Part shown: positions 38,514 to 48,191 of the stretch, in pieces
How positions within the stretch are numbered: the stretch's first letter is position 1
Layout of the letters: the number at the start of each line of letters is the position of its first letter
DNA from: Streptomyces sp. NBC_01260
Lineage (GTDB): Bacteria > Actinomycetota > Actinomycetes > Streptomycetales > Streptomycetaceae
Assembly (NCBI RefSeq): GCF_036226405.1
Contig: NZ_CP108464.1
Span: 5,270,001-5,334,000 of the forward strand
Direction: 5' to 3'
DNA: 64,000 bases
The notes under the pieces: model-generated
Databases searched by the model: none
What the model saw: only the letters and a program-made list of their open reading frames with translations
Told to the model about the DNA's origin: nothing
Made by a program: the position numbers and the translations under genes

Positions 38514-39512
38514 TCACCCCTCCTTGATGAACCCCTCCGCGACCAGCCAGTCCTTCGCCACCTGGTGAGGGTCGTCCCCGTCGACATCCACCCTGGCGTT
38601 CAGCGTCTGGGCGACCTCCGTGGTCAGCCGTGCGCTGAGCGGGTCCAACAGTGAAGCGATCACCGGGTACTTGTCGAACGTCGGGGTGTGAATGACGGGC
38701 GCCGCGTTGTAGTTGGGGAAGAAGTGCTTGTTGTCCTCCAGTACGTCGAGGTCCATCGCCTTGATCCGGCCGTCGGTGGTGAACACCTCACCCAACAGGC
38801 AGGAGTTGGACTTCGACACCTGGGTGTAGACGATCCCGGCGTCCATCTTCTTGATGTTGGCGCCAGGGATCGACATCCCGTACGCCTTCTCCATGCCCGG
38901 CAGCCCGTCGTTGCGGGCGGCGAACTCGTTCTCCACACAGATCGTCACCGCCGAGGGGTTCTTCTTCGACAGCGCGGCGACGTCGGAGAGCGTCTTCAGG
39001 TGGTACTTCGCGTTGTTCTTCTTGCTGATGGCGAGCGCGTAGGTGTTGTTGAGGGTGGACTGCGGCAGCCACGTCACCCCGTTCTTCCGGTCCGCGTCGC
39101 GCACCGCCTCCCACTGCTTCAACGGGTTGACGATCGGCTTCGAATGGCCCAGATACGTGATCCAGGCGGTGCCCGTGTACTCGTACATCGCATCGGCGTT
39201 GCCCTGGCGGATCGCCTCGCGCGCACTGATCGACCCGGGCAGGTTCGTCCGGTCGAGCACCTCGGCCCCGGCGGCCTTGAAGATCAGGCCGATCATCTGG
39301 CCCAGGATGATGTTCTCGCTGAAGTTCTTCGAGGTGACGGTCAGCGAGGCGCCGTGCAGCGGCTCGCCCTTCCCCACGGACCCCGGCTTCACGTCGTCGA
39401 CCATCGGCGACCCGCTCTTCAGGCCGCACCCGGAGAGCGCCAGGGCCAGCGCCACCGCGCCCACCAGCCCGGTCCGCACCCCGCGCCTCGTACCCTTGCC
39501 CACCGGGCCCAT
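38514..39512 (-). CDS. Osmoprotectant ABC transporter binding lipoprotein (ProX/OpuBC type)
   Basis: 332 residues. Signal peptide with lipobox ALSGC (Cys about residue 30). The mature protein has the OpuAC/OpuBC fold: LTVTSKNFSENIILGQMIGL, YEYTGTAWITYLG, and later YTQVSKSNSCLLGEVFTTDG. It should bind glycine betaine, choline or a similar quaternary amine. ATG at 39512 with GGAGGTGGGG upstream; it shares one base with the stop of the permease. Last gene of the four-gene minus-strand operon. Confidence 0.88.
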   Translation of the reverse strand: MGPVGKGTRRGVRTGLVGAVALALALSGCGLKSGSPMVDDVKPGSVGKGEPLHGASLTVTSKNFSENIILGQMIGLIFKAAGAEVLDRTNLPGSISAREAIRQGNADAMYEYTGTAWITYLGHSKPIVNPLKQWEAVRDADRKNGVTWLPQSTLNNTYALAISKKNNAKYHLKTLSDVAALSKKNPSAVTICVENEFAARNDGLPGMEKAYGMSIPGANIKKMDAGIVYTQVSKSNSCLLGEVFTTDGRIKAMDLDVLEDNKHFFPNYNAAPVIHTPTFDKYPVIASLLDPLSARLTTEVAQTLNARVDVDGDDPHQVAKDWLVAEGFIKEG

Positions 39513-40405
39513 CACCCCACCTCCAGTCCACGCGGCGTCAGCGCGACCTCGACCAGCGAGGCCAGCCAGTCCACCAGCAGCGCCAGCACCACCGTCAGTA
39601 CGGAGCCGAGCACCAGCACCGGCATCCGCTGGGTCTGGATGCCCGAGGTGATCAGGTCCCCGAGCCCGCCGCCGCCCCCGAACGTGGCCAGGGTCGCCGT
39701 GCCCACGTTGAGCACCAGCGCGGTCCGTACCCCGGCCAGGATCAGCGGCACCGCGAGGGGCAGCTCGACCTTGGTGAGCGTCCCCATCGCCGACATCCCG
39801 ATGCCGCGCGAGGCCTCCACCAGGGTCGGCTCGATCGCCTTCAGGCCGGCGACCGTGTTGGAGAGCACCGGCAGCACGGCGTAGATCACCATGCCCGTGA
39901 TCGCGGTCGACGGGCCGATGCCCAGCCAGATCACCAGCAGCGCCAGCAGACCGATCGCCGGGGTCGCCTGCCCGATGTTGGCGATCGCCGTGACCACCGG
40001 GGCAGCCCTGCGCAGCCCCCGCCGGGTCAGCGCGATACCCAGCGGAATGGCGATGATCAGCACCCAGAAGGTCGAGATGGCGGTCAGCCTGACGTGCTGC
40101 CACCAGCGCAGCTGAACCGTGTCGCCCGCGAGCGAGTTCTTCGCGATCGCGTCGAGCTCGACATTGCTGATCCATACGTAGGTGACGATCAGGACCACCG
40201 CGAGCGCCGCGGGTACCAGCACCAGCTTGCGCCAGGTGATCCGGCGGGCCGGCCGGGCCGGGGGAGGAGGCGGCTCCTCCTCCTCGTCACGGAAGGCATG
40301 GCCCTTGACGTCGTGCTCGCCCGGCGGGCGGTCCCGGTCGGACGCGGGGACCGGACCGGTGGGGCCGGGGCCGGACGGAGAGGGGGAACGAGAGCTGGGA
40401 GTCAT
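39512..40405 (-). CDS. Osmoprotectant ABC permease 2 (OpuB/ProW type)
   Basis: 297 residues. A disordered Pro/Ser/Glu-rich cytoplasmic N-terminus of about 70 residues precedes six membrane segments (first LVLVPAALAVVLIVTYVWIS). The binding-protein-dependent transport signature is VEASRGIGMSAMGTLTKVELPLAVPLILAG near 185-215. ATG at 40405 overlaps the ATPase stop by 4 bases. The frame is open upstream but runs antisense-like through the ATPase gene. Confidence 0.88.
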   Translation of the reverse strand: MTPSSRSPSPSGPGPTGPVPASDRDRPPGEHDVKGHAFRDEEEEPPPPPARPARRITWRKLVLVPAALAVVLIVTYVWISNVELDAIAKNSLAGDTVQLRWWQHVRLTAISTFWVLIIAIPLGIALTRRGLRRAAPVVTAIANIGQATPAIGLLALLVIWLGIGPSTAITGMVIYAVLPVLSNTVAGLKAIEPTLVEASRGIGMSAMGTLTKVELPLAVPLILAGVRTALVLNVGTATLATFGGGGGLGDLITSGIQTQRMPVLVLGSVLTVVLALLVDWLASLVEVALTPRGLEVG

Positions 40406-41664
40406 ACGCCCGCACCGCCCTCCTGCTCCTGCACGGTCTGATGGGTGCGCAGCTCCTGGAGCTCGTGCTGGTGCTCCATGGCGGTGAGCCGGTCGGCCTC
40501 CAGCAGCTCGTGCACGGAGTTCATCAGGGTGTGCATGTCGACGACCCCGATGAACTCGCCGCGCCGCCCGGTCACCGCGACCCGCCCGCCGCTGTCGGTC
40601 AGCACCGCCTCCAGCGCGTCGTGCAGCGTCGCGTCCCTGGTCACCGTGTCGTGCACCAGCTGCCCGGCCCGCGCCAGCGAACCGCGGGCCCGCATCAGGT
40701 CGCCGCGCCGCAGCCACTTGTAGGGGCGGTTCCTGCGGTCCAGCATCAGCAGCTCGTTGTGCGGGCCGCTGCGCAGCTTGTTGAAGATCTCCTGGAGCGG
40801 GTCGTCGACCGTCACCGTCGGGAACTCGGCGATCTCCACGTCCCGTACCCGGGTGAGGTTGAGCCGCTTCAGCGCCGCACCGGCCCCGACGAAGCCCGAG
40901 ACGAAGTCGTCCGTCGGATTGGTGAGGATGGCCTCCGGGGTGTCGAACTGCGCGATGTGCGAGTGCTCGCGCAGCACGGCGATCCGGTCGCCGAGCTTGA
41001 TCGCCTCGTCGAAGTCATGGGTGACGAAGACGATCGTCTTGTGCAGTTCGTGCTGGAGCCGGATCAGCTCGTCCTGGAGGTGGTCACGGGTGATCGGGTC
41101 GACCGCGCCGAACGGCTCGTCCATCAGCAGCACCGGCGGATCGGCGGCCAGCGCCCGCGCCACGCCCACCCGCTGCTGCTGACCGCCGGAGAGGGCGCGC
41201 GGATAGCGGCCGTGGAACTCGCGCGGGTCGAGCCCGACCAGATCGAGCATCTCCTCGACCCGGTCCTTCACCTTCGACTTCGACCAGCCGATCATCTTCG
41301 GTACCAGGGCGATGTTCTCCGCGACCGTCATGTGCGGGAAGAGCCCGGACGACTGGATCGCGTACCCGATCTTCCGGCGCAGCTTCACCGGGTCCATGTC
41401 GGTGACGTCCTCGTCGCCGATCCTGATCCGGCCGGAGGTCGGCTCGATCAGCCGGTTGATCATCTTCAGGGTGGTCGACTTCCCGCAGCCGGACGGGCCG
41501 ACGAGGATCACGGTCTCGCCCGCCTTGATGTCCATCGAGACGTTGTCCACGGCCGGGCTCGGGTTGCCCGGGTAGAGCTTGGACAGGTTCTCCAGCTGGA
41601 TGGTGGCACCGGAGGTGGCGTTGACGGCGGGCTCCTGCTCGGCTTCCGCCGCGGTCTCAGACAC
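40402..41664 (-). CDS. Osmoprotectant ABC ATPase with CBS domain
   Basis: 420 residues. Walker A GPSGCGKSTTLKMINRL near 57, Q-loop IQSSGLFPHMTV, signature LSGGQQQRVGVARALA, Walker B VLLMDEPFGAVDP, His-switch FVTHDFDEA. The last 110 residues hold a CBS pair region (VTRDATLHDALEAVLTDSGG, FIGVVDMHTLM), which in OpuA/ProV-type ATPases senses ionic strength or nucleotides. GTG at 41664 overlaps the permease-1 stop by 8 bases. Residues after the signature are typical of the glycine betaine branch. Confidence 0.92.
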   Translation of the reverse strand: MSETAAEAEQEPAVNATSGATIQLENLSKLYPGNPSPAVDNVSMDIKAGETVILVGPSGCGKSTTLKMINRLIEPTSGRIRIGDEDVTDMDPVKLRRKIGYAIQSSGLFPHMTVAENIALVPKMIGWSKSKVKDRVEEMLDLVGLDPREFHGRYPRALSGGQQQRVGVARALAADPPVLLMDEPFGAVDPITRDHLQDELIRLQHELHKTIVFVTHDFDEAIKLGDRIAVLREHSHIAQFDTPEAILTNPTDDFVSGFVGAGAALKRLNLTRVRDVEIAEFPTVTVDDPLQEIFNKLRSGPHNELLMLDRRNRPYKWLRRGDLMRARGSLARAGQLVHDTVTRDATLHDALEAVLTDSGGRVAVTGRRGEFIGVVDMHTLMNSVHELLEADRLTAMEHQHELQELRTHQTVQEQEGGAGV

Positions 41665-42304
41665 GGATCCCCCTCGGGATGGTGAGCCGTCCCAGCAGTA
41701 CGTACGCGGCGTCGAAGAGCAGGGCGAGGATGACGATGCCGAGCGTGCCCGCGAGCACCTGATTGATCGCGTTGGCGCTGCCCAGCGAGGCGATACCGCG
41801 GAAGATCTCGTTGCCGAGCCCCGGCCCGGAGGCGTACGCGGCAATGGCGGCGATGCCCATCAGCATCTGGGTGGAGACCCTGATGCCGGTGAGGATCGGC
41901 GGCCAGGCGAGCGGCAGTTCCACCTTGCGGAGCCGGGTGATCCGCGACATCCCGATGCCCTTCGCCGCGTCCACGAGCGCCGGGTCGACCCCGCGCAGTC
42001 CGACGACGGAGTTACGGACGATGGGCAGCAGCCCGTACAGCGTCAGGGTGATCACGGTCGGCGCCACACCGAGTCCGACCAGCGGGATCAGCAGACCGAT
42101 CGCGGCAAGGGACGGAATGGTCAGGATGGTCGCCGTAGAGGTGATCGCCAGCGAGCCGCCCCAGCCGCTGCGATAGCTGACGACGCCGATCAGGACGCCC
42201 AGCGCCGTCGCGATGACCATGCACTGGAAGACGGCGCTGGCGTGCTGGAACGTGTCGGTGAGCAGCTGCTGGTGCTGATTGCCCAGATACTCCCAGAAGC
42301 TCAC
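41657..42304 (-). CDS. Osmoprotectant ABC permease 1 (OpuB/ProW type)
   Basis: 215 residues, five to six membrane segments. The EAA-like loop is VDAAKGIGMSRITRLRKVEL near 115. GTG start at 42304 in the sequence GTGAGCTTCTGG. First gene of the operon permease-ATPase-permease-binding protein, the OpuB/OpuC layout used for choline and betaine uptake under salt stress. The Lrp-type regulator stop lies 15 bases upstream, so it may be co-transcribed. Confidence 0.88.
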   Translation of the reverse strand: MSFWEYLGNQHQQLLTDTFQHASAVFQCMVIATALGVLIGVVSYRSGWGGSLAITSTATILTIPSLAAIGLLIPLVGLGVAPTVITLTLYGLLPIVRNSVVGLRGVDPALVDAAKGIGMSRITRLRKVELPLAWPPILTGIRVSTQMLMGIAAIAAYASGPGLGNEIFRGIASLGSANAINQVLAGTLGIVILALLFDAAYVLLGRLTIPRGIRV

Positions 42305-42319
42305 ACGGCACTCCTCGGC

Positions 42320-44072
<1,753 letters not shown>

Positions 44073-44100
44073 GCGACGCGGGGGTGACGGGGACGGGGTG

Positions 44101-44146
44101 ACCGCGACGGGCGGGCCGGATCTTTCCGGCCCGCCCGTCGCGGTTG
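44101..44146 (+). terminator. hpd terminator
   Basis: A 20-base perfect stem (44101-44120 with 44125-44144) around TCTT, 28 bases after the hpd stop. Confidence 0.88.
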
Positions 44147-44245
44147 TCCCGCGGCCCTCACTCGGTCAGGTGTCGGCGTACACGCGAATGCGCTCAGCCA
44201 GGCAATCCGTCATCTCAGGGTGAGCCCGAACCGCCCATCCGGCTT

Positions 44246-45139
44246 TCAGGCGACTATGACCCGGCGCCCGCGCGTGTGGCCTGCCTGGCTGTCGATGTGC
44301 GCCGCCGCGGCCTCGGCGAGCGTGTACGACTTCTCGACCGGAATGTGGAGCTTTCCCCGCGAGATGAGGTCGGCGGCCACGGCGAGCGCGTCCGGCACGC
44401 TCCCGGCCACGCCGGAGAACCGGACACCGAGCTCCGGCGCACCGAGATCGGCGATGGAGATCACCTTCTGCGGGTTCCCGGTCAGATCGACGAGCTCGCC
44501 GATCACTCCCGAGCCGGCCAGATCGAGGGCCGCGTCGACCTGGCCGAGCTGCCGCACCCGCTCGACCCAGCCCTCGCCATACGTCGTGGCGAGGGCGCCC
44601 AGGCTGCGTAGATAGTCCTGGTTCGCGGCCCCAGCCGTGCCGATCACCGTGATGCCGCGGTCTCGGGCGATCTGCAGCACCGCCGATCCGACTCCCCCGG
44701 ACGCACCGCTGACCAGCAGCGTCTGCCCGGACCGCACACCGACCTGGCCGATGATGCGCAGCGCGGTCTCCACCACGGAGGGATACCCGGCGGCCTCTTC
44801 GAACGTCAGCCCCTCGGGCATACGGGCCCAGGCCGACAGCACGGCGAACTCGGCATAGGTGCTTGAGCCTTCGCCGAACACGTGGTCACCGACCTCGACC
44901 CCTTCGACGCCCGCGCCGACCTCGTCCACCACCCCGGAGGCGTCCAGCCCGACTCCGGCGGGCAACTCGATCGGATGCGCCCCCAGGACCTGACCTTCAC
45001 GGACCCTCCAGTCGACGGGGTTCACGCCCGCCGCCCGCACAGCGATGCGTATCTGGCCGGGGCCCGCATGGGGCTCCTCGGCGTCAATGAGGTGCAGAAC
45101 GCCCGGACCGCCGAACTCGGCGAAGCTCACTCTCTTCAT
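44246..45139 (-). CDS. NADP-dependent MDR oxidoreductase (quinone oxidoreductase-like)
   Basis: 297 residues. GroES-like domain MKRVSFAEFGGPGVLHLIDA, IRIAVRAAGVNPVDWRVREG, then nucleotide-binding TLLVSGASGGVGSAVLQIAR near 145. No zinc-ligand cysteines, so it belongs to the zinc-free reductase branch that reduces quinones or enones. I prefer ATG 45139; ATG 45151 adds MVHR. It is divergent from a TetR regulator with operator palindromes between, so the pair is probably a ligand-inducible unit. Confidence 0.87.
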   Translation of the reverse strand: MKRVSFAEFGGPGVLHLIDAEEPHAGPGQIRIAVRAAGVNPVDWRVREGQVLGAHPIELPAGVGLDASGVVDEVGAGVEGVEVGDHVFGEGSSTYAEFAVLSAWARMPEGLTFEEAAGYPSVVETALRIIGQVGVRSGQTLLVSGASGGVGSAVLQIARDRGITVIGTAGAANQDYLRSLGALATTYGEGWVERVRQLGQVDAALDLAGSGVIGELVDLTGNPQKVISIADLGAPELGVRFSGVAGSVPDALAVAADLISRGKLHIPVEKSYTLAEAAAAHIDSQAGHTRGRRVIVA

Positions 45140-45154
45140 GCGATGGACCATAAC

Positions 45155-45199
45155 ACTAACGGTTAGTCTTTTGGATCTGATACACGTTCGTATCTGATA
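45155..45199. promoter_or_regulatory. TetR operators between divergent genes
   Basis: Perfect palindrome ACTAAC-G-GTTAGT at 45155-45167 lies 4 bases before the possible ATG at 45151. A second inverted repeat GATAC-ACGTTC-GTATC (45179-45194) overlaps a direct repeat ATCTGATA (45175 and 45192, 17 bases apart). These flank the start of the TetR gene. Confidence 0.7.
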
Positions 45200-45209
45200 G
45201 TGTCAAGGC

Positions 45210-45815
45210 GTGACCGTGCCACCCGGACGCCGTGAGCGCAAGAAGGCTGCGACCCGCCAGAAGATCGCCGACACGGCCCTCCGGCTCTTTTTGGAACGCG
45301 GGTACGAGGCGGTGGGAATCCGTGACGTAGCCGCTGAGGCCGACGTGGCCGTCACCACGCTCTTCTCCCACTTCGCCTCGAAAGAGTCCCTGGTGTTCGA
45401 GCAGGACGATGACTTCGAGCAACGCCTCACGCAGGCGGTCACCGGCCGGGCGCCGCACGAGCCGCTCATCCCCGCGCTGCGCCGCGAGATCCAGGCCCTG
45501 GTCCGACACTGCACGGCGGACAGCGCCGCCCCGATCTGGCGCATGATCGACGAATCTCCCGCCCTGCGGGAGTACGAGGAGTCGATGTGGCTGCGCCACG
45601 CGGAGTCGCTGGCAACGGCCATCGCCGCCGATCCCGGCCTGTCGCAGACCACAACGGCGAGCCGGGCGATCGCGAGGTTCGTGATCGACGCCTACTCACT
45701 GGCCCGAGAGGCGCCCAGTCCGGACGCCGCGTTGGACGAGATCTTCCGGATGATCGAGGCGGCCTGGGCTGTCACCTGCCCCTCCGGGAACTCCACCGGC
45801 ACGGCCGGACCGTGA
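45210..45815 (+). CDS. TetR family transcriptional regulator
   Basis: 201 residues. The DNA-binding domain is residues 5-55: RRERKKAATRQKIADTALRL, GYEAVGIRDVAAEADVAVTT, LFSHFASKESLVFEQ. The C-terminal ligand-binding domain is unspecific. GTG at 45210 lies right after the inverted repeats, AAGG being the only ribosome-site-like element. Expected to repress the divergent oxidoreductase and itself. Confidence 0.9.
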   Translation: MTVPPGRRERKKAATRQKIADTALRLFLERGYEAVGIRDVAAEADVAVTTLFSHFASKESLVFEQDDDFEQRLTQAVTGRAPHEPLIPALRREIQALVRHCTADSAAPIWRMIDESPALREYEESMWLRHAESLATAIAADPGLSQTTTASRAIARFVIDAYSLAREAPSPDAALDEIFRMIEAAWAVTCPSGNSTGTAGP

Positions 45816-45839
45816 TCAGGACTCGACCCCGCCCGGCGC

Positions 45840-45992
45840 TCACTCATCCGGGAAGCCGTCGCCAGGGCACGGCTTCATGTGTGCGTACGGGCAGTCGAAG
45901 TCCATTCCCCGGCCGTACTTGACCGGCTCCTGAACGACGTTCCACTCCGCAGCGGCACCCCGGACGCGGACGACGAAGTCGCCGTACTCCAC
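45840..45992 (-). CDS. Short hypothetical protein or gene fragment
   Basis: From a GTG at 45992 the frame gives 50 residues starting VEYGDFVVRVRGAAAEWNVV and ending KPCPGDGFPDE. The composition (Trp, Tyr, Phe, two Cys) is protein-like rather than shadow-like, but there is no ribosome site and no known domain. The frame stays open upstream into Arg/Pro-rich residues that are antisense-like. It may be the intact end of a decayed gene. Confidence 0.35.
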   Translation of the reverse strand: MEYGDFVVRVRGAAAEWNVVQEPVKYGRGMDFDCPYAHMKPCPGDGFPDE

Positions 45993-46120
45993 ACCGGCGT
46001 CCGGCGTCCGGCGACGGTCGTCCGCCGTCCGAAGTGCTCGTGAACCCGCGGGCCGACCTGACCCGGGCCGCGTCCCCGCCGGGCGGCCCGTCAGCTTCCC
46101 GGCCCTGCTCCGCGGAGGCG

Positions 46121-46918
46121 CTACGCGGGGAGCATGGCGCGGCGTCCGGGCGCGGCGGAGGACTGCGCGGTCATGCCTCCGTCCACCACGAGGAGCTGTC
46201 CGGTGAGGTAGCGGGACTCGTCGGAGGCGAGGAAGACCATGGTGTGGCCGATGTCCTCGGGGGAGCCGAGGTAGGGGAGGGCGTTGCCCCGCTTGAGGCT
46301 GTCGACCACTTCCTGGGGGAGGTTGTTCTCCAGGGCGGGGGTCATCACCGCGCCGGGGGCGATGGCGTTGCAGCGGATGTTCTGCGGCCCGTACTGGGTG
46401 GCGACGGACTTGGTGATGCTGACCACCGCGGCCTTGACGGCGCCGTAGGACGTTTGCAGGACATCGCCGACGAGTGCGGCCACGGAGGCGGTGTTGATGA
46501 TCGAGCCGCCACCGGCGCGGATCATGTGGGGAATCGCGTGCCGGGAGCCGAGGAGGGTGCTGCGCACGTTGAGGGCGACGGCGCGGTCGAATTCGTCCAT
46601 GTCCATCCGGAGCACGTCGAGGTCGGTGCGCGGGTTGGTGCCGCCGACGTGGTTGCACAGGACGTGCAGGGCCCCGTACTCGTTCACCGTGGCGCTGATC
46701 ATTTCGGCGATGGAGTCCTCTTCGAGGACGTTCACGGTGAGGGGCAGTGCCTCGCCGCCCGCGGCGGTGATGAGGCCGGCCGTCTCGTTGGCGGCCTCGG
46801 TGTCGTAGTCGGCGACGACGACGCGGGCGCCCTCCTTGCTCATGAGTGCGGCGGCGGCGCGGCCGATGCCGCTTCCGGCTCCGGTGATGACGGCTACTTT
46901 CTCGTGCAGGCGGTTCAT
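46121..46918 (-). CDS. Short-chain dehydrogenase/reductase
   Basis: 265 residues. Cofactor motif ITGAGSGIGRAAAALM near the N-terminus, active-site Ser in INTASVAALVGD, YxxxK as SYGAVKAAVVSITK, and the C-terminal LTGQLLVVDGGMTAQ. The usual NNAG appears as NHVGG. Asp in VVVADYD after beta-2 suggests NAD(H). Substrate unknown. It follows a truncated MFS gene by 52 bases on the same strand, so it probably belonged to a MarR-controlled export and modification unit. Confidence 0.9.
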   Translation of the reverse strand: MNRLHEKVAVITGAGSGIGRAAAALMSKEGARVVVADYDTEAANETAGLITAAGGEALPLTVNVLEEDSIAEMISATVNEYGALHVLCNHVGGTNPRTDLDVLRMDMDEFDRAVALNVRSTLLGSRHAIPHMIRAGGGSIINTASVAALVGDVLQTSYGAVKAAVVSITKSVATQYGPQNIRCNAIAPGAVMTPALENNLPQEVVDSLKRGNALPYLGSPEDIGHTMVFLASDESRYLTGQLLVVDGGMTAQSSAAPGRRAMLPA

Positions 46919-46970
46919 GTTCGTCTTCCTTTGAGTGTGCTTGCGGTGCGTACGGAGCGTCTCGGTGAGG

Positions 46971-47276
46971 TCAGTCCCCGACAGCTGCCGACGACTTGGT
47001 GGACGCGGACGCGGACGCGGACGCGGACTCGGGTGCGGTGTCTCCGGGGGCGACGGCGCGGATGCGCGGGATCGCGAGGGCGAGCAGGAGGCCGACGGCC
47101 GCGGCGAGTATCGCGACGACGTAGGTCATGCGGAATCCGTGCTCCGTCGGTATCCGGGAGGCGCCCGGACTCATGGTCATGTTCGCGAGGATCGCCGCCA
47201 TGACCGCGCTGGCGGTGGAGGTGCCGACGGAGCGCATGAGCGCGTTGACCCCGTTGGCGGACGCGGTCTCGGTCAC
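46971..47276 (-). pseudogene. MFS transporter remnant (C-terminus only)
   Basis: The frame encodes 101 residues that match the last fifth of a DHA2-type drug exporter: ETASANGVNALMRSVGTSTA, AAILANMTMSPGAS, one or two helices and a Ser/Ala tail. Upstream in the same frame a TAG stops it nine codons before the GTG, and no other frame in the 140 bases up to the divergent MarR gene encodes the missing membrane segments. So the first 350-400 residues have been deleted rather than frameshifted. Confidence 0.7.
47001..47030. repeat. GGACGC hexamer repeats
   Basis: Four exact GGACGC copies and one GGACTC, encoding alternating Ser-Ala at the C-terminus of the MFS remnant on the minus strand. Confidence 0.85.
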
Positions 47277-47312
47277 GGCGACGGTGTGCGCTATGCATCT
47301 CTAGTTCAAAGT

Positions 47313-47336
47313 ACACATGATGTGCATTGTGCACAA
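47313..47336. promoter_or_regulatory. Overlapping palindromes, probable MarR operator
   Basis: CACAT-G-ATGTG (47314-47324) overlaps TGTGCA-TTG-TGCACA (47321-47335), both perfect. They lie between the MarR gene and the MFS remnant, the usual place for a MarR autoregulatory site. Confidence 0.7.
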
Positions 47337-47414
47337 ATTGGTTCGAGTGGCCGGGGCGAGTGGCGGCGGGCATGCGCGATGATGAGGTGAGGCGTTGCTA
47401 CGGAGGGCAGGACC

Positions 47415-47882
47415 ATGGATGAGGACGAGCGTCGGCTGCGCGATCTCGAACGGGAGCTGACCCTCCTGTCCCGCCATTTCGTCGCCTCGCGCGGTCCTCG
47501 CATCGGCCAGAGCCTTGAGCGCTCCGCCTACGTGCTGCTCACCCGCCTGGAGGCCGGTGGGCCGCTCACCCTCAAGGAGCTGGCGCACACGTTCCACGTG
47601 GACGTCTCCACCATCAACCGCCAGGTCAGCCCCATGCTGCGGAACGGCCTGGTGGAACGCCTCCCGGATCCCGACGGTGGTATGGCGCGCAAGTACCGGC
47701 CCACCGCTCTGGGGCTGGAACGGCTGAAAGCCGACCGGGAGATCAGCCTCGAAGGTGCCACGCGTCTCATCGAGGCGACGGGGTGGGCCGACGGGACGAC
47801 CGACCGGTTCCTGGCCCTGCTGGTCGAGCTCAACGCGGGCATCGAGCAGCTTGAAGGGCTGGGCGGGACACGCGCGCGGTAG
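47415..47882 (+). CDS. MarR family transcriptional regulator
   Basis: 155 residues. Winged helix ERSAYVLLTRLEAGGPLTLK, ELAHTFHVDVSTINRQVSPM, wing RLPDPDGGMARKYRPTALG. ATG at 47415 has CGGAGG eight bases upstream. Divergent from the MFS remnant and SDR gene, it most likely controlled that unit through the palindromes at 47313-47336. Confidence 0.9.
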   Translation: MDEDERRLRDLERELTLLSRHFVASRGPRIGQSLERSAYVLLTRLEAGGPLTLKELAHTFHVDVSTINRQVSPMLRNGLVERLPDPDGGMARKYRPTALGLERLKADREISLEGATRLIEATGWADGTTDRFLALLVELNAGIEQLEGLGGTRAR

Positions 47883-48160
47883 GGCGGTGGTCCGCCCGCA
47901 CTGACGGGGTGAACCAGCGGCTCGGCGCCGTGGGGCGTAAGGGCGTCGGCGCGACCGAACCTCCTCCGGACGCGTTCGGGGATGAACGCATGGAGGCGGA
48001 GCCCGCACACGAAACCCCGGTGGCGCGCCGCAGCGGCCGTGCGCGGGTTGGGATTCGGGTTCGGCCGAGGCGGCGCTGGTGCGGGCGCAGTTGAAGCTGG
48101 GGACCGTGACGCGGAAGTCGGTGCCCGACCGCAAGCCGGACACCGTCATCAATCGTCCGC
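47883..48160. other. Intergenic stretch without a convincing gene
   Basis: Several open frames of 60-110 codons overlap here on both strands, but none has a start with a ribosome site or a recognisable motif. It may contain decayed coding sequence, since it belongs to the same accessory-looking block as the MFS remnant. Confidence 0.35.
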
Positions 48161-48180
48161 GCCGCCCCGGCCGGGGCGGC
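48161..48180 (-). terminator. Perfect palindrome, terminator of the TPR gene
   Basis: GCCGCCCCGG followed directly by its complement, located 12 bases past the TPR protein stop on the minus strand. Confidence 0.6.
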
Positions 48181-48191
48181 TTCCCCGGCCG

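Noticed and set aside
44163..44235. Minus-strand reading ending MTDCLAERIRVYADT after the oxidoreductase stop
   Set aside because: It looks protein-like but is only 15-24 codons with no ribosome site; possibly a decayed gene end, too short to call.
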